Part shown: positions 43,039 to 51,931 of the stretch, one piece after another | Numbering within the stretch: the stretch's first letter is position 1 | Layout of the letters: each line of letters starts with the position of its first letter | Assembly: GCA_017478225.1 (NCBI GenBank) | Contig: JAFVDX010000009.1 | Location: forward strand, 1 to 64,000 | DNA: 64,000 nucleotides | From: Paludibacteraceae bacterium | GTDB lineage: Bacteria > Bacteroidota > Bacteroidia > Bacteroidales > Paludibacteraceae | Direction of reading: 5' to 3' | Notes under the pieces: model-generated | The model's database searches: none | What the model was told of the DNA's origin: nothing | The model's input: only the letters and a program-made list of their open reading frames with translations | Translations under genes and position numbers: made by a program

Positions 43039-44196
43039 TTAATCCTCGCTTGGCTTTGTAGAAATCTCATGATATAATCTCATAAACCCACTCATCGCCT
43101 TCTCTATTATCGAGCGAGAGGTGGCAAGATTTATCCTTATATAATCTTCGCAGCCATACATTTGAGAAGGATTAAAAAGCACATTTTGTTTTATTGCAAG
43201 TTGACTACATAATTCTTCAGAGTTTAATCCTAATCCTTTTATATCTATCCATGCCAAATAGGTTCCTTCGGCTCTTGTCAATCGCAACAATGGCATATTT
43301 ATGGTTAAGAAATCACGCAAAAAACAATAGTTTCCATATACATATTCATTAAGTTCGTTTATCCAATTTTCAGATTTATTATATGCTGCTATTGTTGCCA
43401 CTACACCCAAAGGATTCAAATCACATACTTCATGAATATTGATTGCTTTTTCTATTGAATTATAATTATTTTTGTTGGGGACAAAGATATTAGCACATTG
43501 CAGACCTGCGATATTAAATGCTTTAGAGGCTGAGGTACAAACACAGTAATTATCATCTTTGGCAACCAAACTAAATGGAGTATAACGATAGTTTGGAAAC
43601 TCAAACTCACAATGTATTTCATCAGAGATAACAAATAGATTGTTTTCATGGCAAATATCTGCCAACTTTTCCAACTCTTCTTTTCGCCATATTCTACCTG
43701 TTGGATTATGCGGATTGCAAAGTAAGAATATCTTTGCTTGCTTGGCCTTTTCAGAAAAATCGTCCCAGTCTATCTCATAATGATTATCAACACATCTTAA
43801 CTCACTGCTTTTTAACTCACAATCAAGATTTTTTATACTACTAAAAAAGCAATTATATGCAGGGAGGAATGTAACGACTCCATCGCCTTTACTGGTCATT
43901 GCGCGAAGCACGGCAGATATAGCAGGCACCACACCAATAGTAGGAATACTATTGGCTTTTGTTATTCCGCTCCAAGAATGTCGTCTTTCAAACCATCTTC
44001 CAACTGCTTCGAAATATTCGTCCGACACGATATTATACCCAAACACTCCATGCTGGACCCTCTGTTCCAAAGCCTCTATGATTGCAGGGGCGACCTTAAA
44101 ATCCATATCTGCCACCCACAAAGGTAATTTACCACGAGCACATTCAGAGTCCCATTTATAGCAATTACTGCCACTCCTATTTACATATTCTATCAT
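43039..44196 (-). CDS. MalY/PatB-type aminotransferase (probable cystathionine beta-lyase)
   Basis: A 385-residue fold-type I PLP enzyme. It starts with the MalY/PatB pattern WDSECARGKLPLWVADMDFK, has NPHNPTGRIW at 161-170, SDEIHCEF near 191-198 and the PLP lysine Lys225 in TSASKAFNIAG. These enzymes usually cleave C-S bonds of cystathionine or cysteine conjugates. It overlaps the DUF3737 gene by 20 bp and ends the fba operon. The exact substrate is not known. Confidence 0.92.
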   Translation of the reverse strand: MIEYVNRSGSNCYKWDSECARGKLPLWVADMDFKVAPAIIEALEQRVQHGVFGYNIVSDEYFEAVGRWFERRHSWSGITKANSIPTIGVVPAISAVLRAMTSKGDGVVTFLPAYNCFFSSIKNLDCELKSSELRCVDNHYEIDWDDFSEKAKQAKIFLLCNPHNPTGRIWRKEELEKLADICHENNLFVISDEIHCEFEFPNYRYTPFSLVAKDDNYCVCTSASKAFNIAGLQCANIFVPNKNNYNSIEKAINIHEVCDLNPLGVVATIAAYNKSENWINELNEYVYGNYCFLRDFLTINMPLLRLTRAEGTYLAWIDIKGLGLNSEELCSQLAIKQNVLFNPSQMYGCEDYIRINLATSRSIIEKAMSGFMRLYHEISTKPSED

Positions 44197-45049
44197 ATTT
44201 TATCTGGCAATTTGCGGGTTGTTTTTGATTAGAGTCGATTATTATTTCTCCTACTTCATCAACTCTTATATGACCACTTGTAGGATTTTTAATGCTTGTT
44301 ACCTTTCCTTTGATAGTTGCTTCAACAGATGAATACTCAAGCATTAAGTTGGCATCATCTGCGAATGTGCAATCCTCCAATACAAGATTCTGACAGTAAC
44401 ATAATGGTTGTTCACCCTCTATATGGCATCTTATTAAATGCAAATTCCTACTATACCACCCCAAATATTCTCCGTTTATCTTGCAATCTACTAAAGTGCA
44501 ATTATCAGAATCCCAAAACGAATCTTTTGAGTTGATGATAGCATTATGTATCTCTACATCTTTGGCATACTGAAAACTATAATTGCCATCTTGACGATAA
44601 TTATTTATTTTGATGCTTTTACTATGCATAAAAAGATAGTCTGCATTTTCTATTGTGCAATTGTCTATTTCGATTTGTTCACAATTCCAAAAAGTTTCCT
44701 GAGCATTACTGAGTCTTACATTGCTGAGTTTGATACCCCTTGCACTACGAAACACTTTGGGTGCATCCACCAAACAATCTTGCATTTTTATATCTCTACT
44801 ATACCATACAGAAGAACGAGCAGATGGTGCAAAATAACAATTCTTACATTCCACTTTCTTATCTTCCCAAAAGACATATTTACCCTCAAAACGACAATCA
44901 GTTGCAAATATGTTTCTACCTTCTTTGACAGAAGATTCACCGACATGAATCACTACACCTCTTAAGCACAGATCGCTTTGTTTATATAGCGGTCGTTCTC
45001 CGCCAAATTCTTGATTTTCTATTTCCTTCATAACATTAGATTTATTCAT
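44177..45049 (-). CDS. DUF3737 family right-handed beta-helix protein
   Basis: A 290-residue protein with no signal peptide or membrane helix. From about residue 30 to 250 it is built of roughly 20-residue units with a pattern S-x-x-I-x-I-x-N/D-C-x-I, e.g. QIEIDNCTIENADYLF and DVEIHNAIINSKDSFW, which fold as a parallel beta-helix. Conserved start: EFGGERPLYKQ. Function is unknown. It lies between a MATE exporter (8-bp overlap) and a MalY/PatB-type lyase (20-bp overlap), which I believe is a recurring neighbourhood for this family. Confidence 0.85.
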   Translation of the reverse strand: MNKSNVMKEIENQEFGGERPLYKQSDLCLRGVVIHVGESSVKEGRNIFATDCRFEGKYVFWEDKKVECKNCYFAPSARSSVWYSRDIKMQDCLVDAPKVFRSARGIKLSNVRLSNAQETFWNCEQIEIDNCTIENADYLFMHSKSIKINNYRQDGNYSFQYAKDVEIHNAIINSKDSFWDSDNCTLVDCKINGEYLGWYSRNLHLIRCHIEGEQPLCYCQNLVLEDCTFADDANLMLEYSSVEATIKGKVTSIKNPTSGHIRVDEVGEIIIDSNQKQPANCQIKYDRICK

Positions 45050-46409
45050 AATATAATTTTTTGGACAGTCTTAAAATAAAAATAATTCCCCTAAAACATA
45101 ACTCGGCACACATTGCTATCCATACCCCCACAAGCCCCATTTTCGCTGCAAGCAGACACGCAGCAGGCAGTCGTACTACCCACATTGAAAAGAGGTTCAT
45201 GGCAACAGGTACTTTTGTGTCGCCTGCACCAACAAATATAGCATAAGCCACAATAGAAGCCGCATACATAGGTTGAGCAAATGCCTCTATCCTTAGGCAG
45301 CGAGTCGTCAGAGCCTGCACAGACACATCCGGAGTCATCCATTTCATCAATGGTTCTACCCCAATATACATCATTATACCCATAAACGACATAAAACCCA
45401 TACCAAGCAACATCGTTATCAGCGAAAAAGATTTCTGCATATCACGCCGTTTGGCACCTATTGACTGTCCTATAAGAGTGGTTGCAGCATCGCCTATTCC
45501 ATAACCCGGCATATAACACAATCCCTCAATGGTTATACCAAAAGCGTGAGCAGCAATAGCCACCGTGCCTAAAGGGGCTACTATCAAAGTAGAAACAATA
45601 TGAGCCGAACAAATGGCAATATGCTGTATTGACATAGGTAAACCTATTTCCATTGCGGGAGTTATTATCTCATAATGTTCAATATCGTCTGTTGATTCAC
45701 TCCGAAAGAGCCTCAATTCTTTTGAAAAGAATATCACATATATTGTCAATACAATGGCGCTTATTCCTATTGCAAACAGGGTTCCTAATGCGGCACCAAG
45801 CACTCCTTTGTTAAGTACAAAAATAAAAAAGTAATTGAATACTACATCCAGCACACATGCAACCATATTCACCACACTTGGCATTATCATATTCCCGGCC
45901 GACCGCAACATTGATGCCATCAAAAAATTTATCTCCCATACAGGGATAGATGCAGCAAATACTAAAAAATATATGCTGGCATTTGCCACTATATCATCGC
46001 CTCCTCCAAGCCAATAAGGCAAATATGGTGAAATCACAACTCCTATAAAACCAATTATTGTGCTTACCACCAATGTGAATACAATGGCTTTTTTTAATAT
46101 CTGTTTAGCCTTGATTATATTTCTTGCTCCTATACTTTGCGCCACCATCACGGCAAAACCACCTGCAAGCGATGAGCACAATCCGCCCATCAGCCATGTT
46201 GTGGTACTTACCAAACCTATAGATGCTGATGCTTCCGCTCCCAAATGACCTACCATAGCGGTATCTACATATTCCATAACTATGGTTACCAACTGAGAGA
46301 TAATAGCAGGGAATGCTAAAAGGAGAGCAAGTCTTGCTTGCTCTCCAAAAGTAATTGGCAGGCCCAACTGGACCTTACTCAATAATTGCTGTGTTTGGCT
46401 TATTCTCAC
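45042..46409 (-). CDS. MATE family multidrug/metabolite exporter, copy 1
   Basis: A 455-residue protein with twelve membrane helices and the MATE repeat, VDTAMVGHLGAEASASIGL near 48-66 and its echo in the second half (IGDAATTLIGQSIGAKRRD near 305-323). It starts at GTG (46407-46409), forming a GTGA overlap with the fba stop. It exports a cationic drug or a metabolite using sodium or protons; the tight link to DUF3737 and a C-S lyase suggests a metabolite. It is clearly different in sequence from the MATE protein at 57352-58704. Confidence 0.92.
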   Translation of the reverse strand: MRISQTQQLLSKVQLGLPITFGEQARLALLLAFPAIISQLVTIVMEYVDTAMVGHLGAEASASIGLVSTTTWLMGGLCSSLAGGFAVMVAQSIGARNIIKAKQILKKAIVFTLVVSTIIGFIGVVISPYLPYWLGGGDDIVANASIYFLVFAASIPVWEINFLMASMLRSAGNMIMPSVVNMVACVLDVVFNYFFIFVLNKGVLGAALGTLFAIGISAIVLTIYVIFFSKELRLFRSESTDDIEHYEIITPAMEIGLPMSIQHIAICSAHIVSTLIVAPLGTVAIAAHAFGITIEGLCYMPGYGIGDAATTLIGQSIGAKRRDMQKSFSLITMLLGMGFMSFMGIMMYIGVEPLMKWMTPDVSVQALTTRCLRIEAFAQPMYAASIVAYAIFVGAGDTKVPVAMNLFSMWVVRLPAACLLAAKMGLVGVWIAMCAELCFRGIIFILRLSKKLYYE

Positions 46410-47404
46410 GCCTTACCGTCAGAACCAAGCACATTGATAATTTTGTGCTTATATAATTCCTCCATCAAATCGCGAGCAGGACCACAATACTTACGAGGAT
46501 CAAACTCAGCAGGTTTTTCTGCAAAGACTTTACGAACTGCTGCGGTGAAAGCAAGACGAGAGTCAGAGTCAATATTTATCTTGCATACAGCCGACTTAGC
46601 AGCCTTACGAAGTTGCTCTTCAGGAATACCAACAGCATCAGGCAACTTACCGCCATACTTGTTAATCATATCTACATATTCTTGAGGTACTGATGACGAA
46701 CCATGTAATACGATTGGGAATCCTGGCAATTTCTCCATAATAGCGTCCAAAACATCAAATGCCAATGGAGGAGGAACCAAACGACCGGTCTTGGGGTCAC
46801 GAGTACATTGTTCTGGTTTGAACTTATATGCTCCATGGCTGGTTCCGATAGAAATAGCCAATGAATCACAACCGGTGCGTGTAGCAAAATCAATAACCTC
46901 CTCTGGTTTTGTGTAATGACTTTCCTCTGCTTGAACCTCATCCTCAACGCCGGCAAGCACGCCAAGTTCTGCTTCAACCGTTACATCATATTGGTGAGCA
47001 TATTCAACTACTTTCTTTGTCAAAGCGATATTATCTTCGTATGGCATTGAACTGGCATCAATCATAACAGAAGAGAAGCCAAAATCTACACATGACTTGC
47101 ATAATTCGAAACTATCACCATGATCCAAGTGCAAGCAAATCTGAGGATTTTCCCAACCTAACTCTTTTGCATACTCTACTGCACCTTGTGCCATATAGCG
47201 AAGCAGGGTCTGATTGGCATAGTTGCGAGCACCTTTACTTACTTGAAGAATAACAGGCGACTTTGTTTCTGCAGAAGCCTTAATAATAGCCTGCAACTGC
47301 TCCATATTGTTGAAGTTGAATGCGGGTATTGCATAACCGCCAGTAATTGCCTTCTTGAACATCTCACGAGTGTTCACAAGGCCTAATTCTTTGTAACTTA
47401 CCAT
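46406..47404 (-). CDS. fba: Class II fructose-1,6-bisphosphate aldolase
   Basis: A 332-residue zinc aldolase. GYAIPAFNFNNMEQLQAI at 19-36, HLDHGDSFE near 93-101 with the catalytic Asp and metal His residues, EAELG near 144-148, SIGTSHGAYKF near 188-198 and VLHGSSSVP near 243-251 are all seen. It cleaves fructose-1,6-bisphosphate in glycolysis. It is the first gene of a four-gene operon and has its own promoter. Confidence 0.96.
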   Translation of the reverse strand: MVSYKELGLVNTREMFKKAITGGYAIPAFNFNNMEQLQAIIKASAETKSPVILQVSKGARNYANQTLLRYMAQGAVEYAKELGWENPQICLHLDHGDSFELCKSCVDFGFSSVMIDASSMPYEDNIALTKKVVEYAHQYDVTVEAELGVLAGVEDEVQAEESHYTKPEEVIDFATRTGCDSLAISIGTSHGAYKFKPEQCTRDPKTGRLVPPPLAFDVLDAIMEKLPGFPIVLHGSSSVPQEYVDMINKYGGKLPDAVGIPEEQLRKAAKSAVCKINIDSDSRLAFTAAVRKVFAEKPAEFDPRKYCGPARDLMEELYKHKIINVLGSDGKA

Positions 47405-47454
47405 AATTATGAGTTTTTATTATAAATTAGTATAACATATTCTCTTTCAGCCTG

Positions 47455-47485
47455 CAAAGTTATAAAAAAGTTCTTTTCAGGCAAA
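47455..47485 (-). promoter_or_regulatory. fba operon promoter
   Basis: Minus strand -7 TAACTTTG (47455-47462), 19-bp spacer, -33 TTTG (47482-47485). The leader to the ATG is about 45 nt. Confidence 0.83.
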
Positions 47486-47568
47486 AATAATTCGCGTTTT
47501 GTAATATCAAGTTGTCAGATATTTTCAAAAGATGTTTCTTAACATAAAAACCAATAAATATAAGGTAT

Positions 47569-49854
47569 CTACTGCTTTACTAATGCTTTTATATCATATT
47601 TTGGCTTTCCTTTATATACAACAAGCGAAGCATCGGCTGCTGTGCGGATTTCTACCCTTTGTTTGTCTATACCTTTTTGCTCTACCATATATCTCGTCAA
47701 AATCTTATTTCTTATTTCCGCATGACGTAATATTTCATTTTTAACAGAGTCTGCACCATAATAATCCAATGCCTTCTCATAAAGTTTGCCTTTCTTCTTA
47801 CAGAGTGGCTTATAATAACCTTCAAAACCTTTGTCCGCATCCTTTATGGCTTTTACCTTCTCTATTTCCACGAGACTAAGCCTTTTGCTACCATCAATTG
47901 AAGGGTGCTGAGTTAGAAAATAATCACGCTTCAGATTGAAAACCGCTAACTGCTGCATAGCATCCTCCAAATTAAAACTCTGCTGCATATACAATTGCAA
48001 ATCTTGCTTTTCTTGCATCATCTCTGCTATTACATCCATCTTTGCATATTGTTCAAGATTAAAGTCAGGTGTAAGCAAATCTACCCCCAGTTGTTCTAAA
48101 TCATCAGCACTGAATCCTTTAGAGCGAGCCATCGCAGCAAACGGAGTGGCTGTGGCTTTCAAAAGAACATTACCGATGGTTCCCATTACTATCTTACGAA
48201 GCGAAAATTTCGGGTTATTGATATTACCCGCCATAGGCAAAGTAAGGCTTATCTTACCATTAAAATCTGTCAACATCTCTATTGCTGTCTTCAGTGGCAC
48301 ACGCTTCAATTGAGCATCATTACGAGTCTTTTTGCCCAACTCCATATTTAATATATCTAATTTCGTTGTACCATCTAATCGACCATATACAAATGTATTG
48401 TCACTTGTAACCGACAGAGAGCCCGACTTAATAGGATAAGCAAACATATACTCCATAAAAGGAGATAAATCTTTTAGTTGCATATTCCTCACCATCGCAA
48501 CTAACTTCACATTGTCATTCTCTAAATCTATTCCACCCTTCCAATTTGCCATCACACTACCACCGTTAGGCAAGTTGGCACCTATCATTATATGATTCTG
48601 CTTGCCACGCAAATTCACATTATTTGCCCTTACAGAAATTTTACTTATATCATACTTAAACTTCGATGGAAGCGTACGATCAACATAATGAACTACACTA
48701 TTTTTCAGCAATAAATAATTTATCCGAATATCCGGTAAAGGCTTTTTGTTCTTAATTTCTACCACTGAACTATCATTTTCCAACTCTTCCGCCTGTGTCA
48801 TTAAATCCTCGCTTTCATCGAGATTTTCATTCGCTTTCTGTTTATTATTTGAATTTGATTTAATCAAACGAGAAAAAGTATCATAATTCTTGTCCCTTAC
48901 AAAATTCACACTTACGCTATCTATAATTATGCTATCCAATTTAACAACCATAGCCATCGGATTAACCGACTCTATTTTCACTCCTATATGTTCCGCTGCA
49001 AGTACTGTTTGCCTATCCTCATCTCTTATATCTACACCATCCACTTCAACTACGCCCTCTACACGCAAACTCGACATATCATCAAATCTTCCGTTGGCTT
49101 TCAAATTACCACTCACAAGTGCATCTAATTGTTTTATATTCAAATAATCCTGAATCAATGGCAGAGCCTGATTGAGATCAATATCTGTCATATCCACAAA
49201 TAAAGAATAAACTCCATGAGCAACATTATACGAGCCTTTCAGGTTCAAATTGCCTCCATTGTCAGGTAAATCAAGTGAAAGACCGGCATCGGTCTGATGG
49301 TTGTCAAAATGAAGTCCGGGAATATCTAAATTTATATTCTCTATTTTCCACGCTCGATCATTAGATATGTCGCAATAACCTATCTTGCCTCCATGCAAAC
49401 GAATATCATCAAGCAGCACTTTCCAACTGCTCGGCACAGTGTCTTTGATATCATTTTCTTCATCCTCATCCTTATTAAATCTTTCTATTATATCGGTAAA
49501 ATTAAAGACACTATCTTTCTGCTCTACATTAACACTAAATCCATTCAGCCAAATATGCCTAAGTTGAACCTTCTTAAAAAGTAATTTTGGCAGACTCAAT
49601 CTAACATATAATTTGTCAAATTCTACAAATACAGAATCGCCATTGACCTCTTTAAGCGAAAAATCTTTAATCGTAACAGCACCCAAGAACGGATCTACTC
49701 GCAAAGTTCCTATCTCCACATTTCTACCTATAAAATCGGGTGATTTTTTCTCAACCACGACTTTTCCTATAGGTGATACTACAAACATAACCAACAGCCA
49801 CAAACCTAATATTACGCCTGCGGTTATTATTATTGCTTTTATCCAACGATTCAT
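47569..49854 (-). CDS. DUF748 / AsmA-like envelope protein
   Basis: A 761-residue protein with one N-terminal membrane helix (about 7-28) and a long periplasmic beta-rich part. The N-terminal GRNVEIGTLRVDPFLGAVTIKDFSL (about 43-67) is the DUF748 signature. AsmA-like proteins form grooves that carry lipids between membranes or act in envelope maintenance. A charged helical region lies near 610-730. It is last in the uvrA / antiporter / DUF748 series, 7 bp after the antiporter. Confidence 0.87.
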   Translation of the reverse strand: MNRWIKAIIITAGVILGLWLLVMFVVSPIGKVVVEKKSPDFIGRNVEIGTLRVDPFLGAVTIKDFSLKEVNGDSVFVEFDKLYVRLSLPKLLFKKVQLRHIWLNGFSVNVEQKDSVFNFTDIIERFNKDEDEENDIKDTVPSSWKVLLDDIRLHGGKIGYCDISNDRAWKIENINLDIPGLHFDNHQTDAGLSLDLPDNGGNLNLKGSYNVAHGVYSLFVDMTDIDLNQALPLIQDYLNIKQLDALVSGNLKANGRFDDMSSLRVEGVVEVDGVDIRDEDRQTVLAAEHIGVKIESVNPMAMVVKLDSIIIDSVSVNFVRDKNYDTFSRLIKSNSNNKQKANENLDESEDLMTQAEELENDSSVVEIKNKKPLPDIRINYLLLKNSVVHYVDRTLPSKFKYDISKISVRANNVNLRGKQNHIMIGANLPNGGSVMANWKGGIDLENDNVKLVAMVRNMQLKDLSPFMEYMFAYPIKSGSLSVTSDNTFVYGRLDGTTKLDILNMELGKKTRNDAQLKRVPLKTAIEMLTDFNGKISLTLPMAGNINNPKFSLRKIVMGTIGNVLLKATATPFAAMARSKGFSADDLEQLGVDLLTPDFNLEQYAKMDVIAEMMQEKQDLQLYMQQSFNLEDAMQQLAVFNLKRDYFLTQHPSIDGSKRLSLVEIEKVKAIKDADKGFEGYYKPLCKKKGKLYEKALDYYGADSVKNEILRHAEIRNKILTRYMVEQKGIDKQRVEIRTAADASLVVYKGKPKYDIKALVKQ

Positions 49855-49861
49855 AACTTAT

Positions 49862-51916
49862 CTATATATCAAATTGTCTATGACGATAAATCTTAAGAAG
49901 ATATTTTCTTATTCTGCCCGAGAAACCCAATCTCTGCGTAGCCGATGAGTCCTCATAGAACAGATGTAATGTCTCTATTCCAGACTGCTCAGGATACATT
50001 ATCAGGGTATTATAATCGGCAAAAAATCTTGTAAGCAGACCTGGTAATGCAGTAAAGAGTGGATTATAACTACGCGTGGAGGAGCGAGCCTGTATAAACA
50101 CAGCCATATCGTTTATTCGCATATCTTTTGCCAACATCAAACTATCTTCCCAATCCTGCATTTCTATAAATAAAGCAGCAAGACGCTTTTTGGGACGATT
50201 ACACAAAGCCTTCAGCACCAACTGAGTGTTCTCGTTGGCATAAAATACCACTCTGGCACCGGTTTGAGATGCTAATACCCTCAACTGTTCAAACAAGGAA
50301 ATAAAACCACTTTCTTTTTCTGAATTTACCGGCACCGCTATTCGCAAACACTCTATTGTACTCAATGGTTGATGCTGACGATATAACATAAGAGTTGTTC
50401 CTAAGGACGAAAGCATCTGACTCACCACTCTGCCGTATGTCTGCTCATTTTGGGGTATTCCCGCCACTATCTTATTACTATTCCTCTCATGTGCTATTCT
50501 AACTATTCCATTAGCGATATTAGCGGCTGCCTGAAACTGCGTATCTACAGTATAGTCAGTGGCTGCAAATAATTGCTGAGTTTGACGGAGCAACTCCTGT
50601 GCAACCGGTTCCTCATCCATATTTGAAGCAACAGCCAATGCGGTAAAATCTGCATATTGCTTATCTGGAGTAGTATATAAAGCCAAATCCACCAGATGAC
50701 GATTGGTTATATTGTTGGACACCGGAATCAAAGTATGCAAATAAAAATGATTATTATTATCTGAGAACAACTCTTGTGCAGAAACTTTTTTCGCAGCATG
50801 CTCCGTACAGAATGAAGCAACAAATGTTGATACCAATATCAGCGCCACTGCACCATTAAGAACATCCACAGAGAACACATTCATATCAAAGCCGGTACTT
50901 ACTATAGCCAAAGTACCCGCAGCAGAAGCCGAAGTTAGTCCAAATATCATTTGACGGTCCTGACCATCAAGCGACCATGTGCGCTGAGCCAAAAAGGCTG
51001 CGAACCACTTGGACAACAACTTAGACACTATCATGCAAGATGCCACAATAATTGTAAAATAACCATCACCGAAAATTCTAATATCTATCATCATCCCTAT
51101 ACTCAACAAAAATATCGGTATAAATATGGCATTACCTGCAAAATTTATCCTACTCATCAATGGAGACAGATTAGGTATTCGTCTATTTAATGTTAAGCCG
51201 GCTACAAACGCTCCTAAAATGCCCTCAAAACCCGCCAAGTCGGTAAGCCACGATGCAACACAAACAAGAGTCATGATAAGCATAAATTCTAATGTCGTGT
51301 CGTTATTTCGCTTGATAAACCACGAAGCGAGCCGTGGAAAAATCCATACTACAAGCACTAAAAAAACTACGATGAAACCGATAGTTTTTAACCAATAGCC
51401 CCACGATAATTCCGCATGAATAGAACTGCTTATTGCTCCCATTATAAAAAGAGATAATGTCGTTGAGAGCATCGTACCGCCTACCGTCAAATTTACTGAA
51501 TTCTGCCGCTGAAGTCCATAACGAGATACGATGGGATATGTTATCAAGGTATGAGAGCCATACATTGTTCCAAGCAACATACTTGTGGCTATATTAAACT
51601 TCAAAATAAAATAACTTGTTACTACACCTACTACAAACGGAACAAAAAATGTATATATACCGAATACTATACTTTGTGAACGAGCATGCCTAAATTCGTT
51701 CATATCTATTTCTATACCAGCCAAAAACATAATATAGAGCATGCCCGCTTTGGCGATAACACTTATTACCTCTGACTCTTGTATTACACCCAAACAATAA
51801 GGACCTAATATCACACCGGAGAATATGATACCTACCATTGCCGGAACCCGTATCAACTTGCATACATAGGGCACTATCAGCAACACTAAAAGGATTATAG
51901 TTAATTGTGCAAACAT
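49862..51916 (-). CDS. CPA2-type cation:proton antiporter
   Basis: A 684-residue protein. About twelve helices fill residues 1-385, including the family segments GYWLKTIGF and LTDLAGFEGILGAFVAGLTLN near 221-241. A cytoplasmic region (about 395-684) has a USP/UspA-like fold pattern and no TrkA-N nucleotide motif that I can identify. It likely exchanges Na+ or K+ for protons. It lies 15 bp after uvrA and 7 bp before DUF748. Confidence 0.92.
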   Translation of the reverse strand: MFAQLTIILLVLLIVPYVCKLIRVPAMVGIIFSGVILGPYCLGVIQESEVISVIAKAGMLYIMFLAGIEIDMNEFRHARSQSIVFGIYTFFVPFVVGVVTSYFILKFNIATSMLLGTMYGSHTLITYPIVSRYGLQRQNSVNLTVGGTMLSTTLSLFIMGAISSSIHAELSWGYWLKTIGFIVVFLVLVVWIFPRLASWFIKRNNDTTLEFMLIMTLVCVASWLTDLAGFEGILGAFVAGLTLNRRIPNLSPLMSRINFAGNAIFIPIFLLSIGMMIDIRIFGDGYFTIIVASCMIVSKLLSKWFAAFLAQRTWSLDGQDRQMIFGLTSASAAGTLAIVSTGFDMNVFSVDVLNGAVALILVSTFVASFCTEHAAKKVSAQELFSDNNNHFYLHTLIPVSNNITNRHLVDLALYTTPDKQYADFTALAVASNMDEEPVAQELLRQTQQLFAATDYTVDTQFQAAANIANGIVRIAHERNSNKIVAGIPQNEQTYGRVVSQMLSSLGTTLMLYRQHQPLSTIECLRIAVPVNSEKESGFISLFEQLRVLASQTGARVVFYANENTQLVLKALCNRPKKRLAALFIEMQDWEDSLMLAKDMRINDMAVFIQARSSTRSYNPLFTALPGLLTRFFADYNTLIMYPEQSGIETLHLFYEDSSATQRLGFSGRIRKYLLKIYRHRQFDI

Positions 51917-51931
51917 ATTATGATGTATTGG

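Noticed and set aside
46672..46977. 101-codon minus-strand frame
   Set aside because: It lies inside fba in another frame and has no protein-like features.
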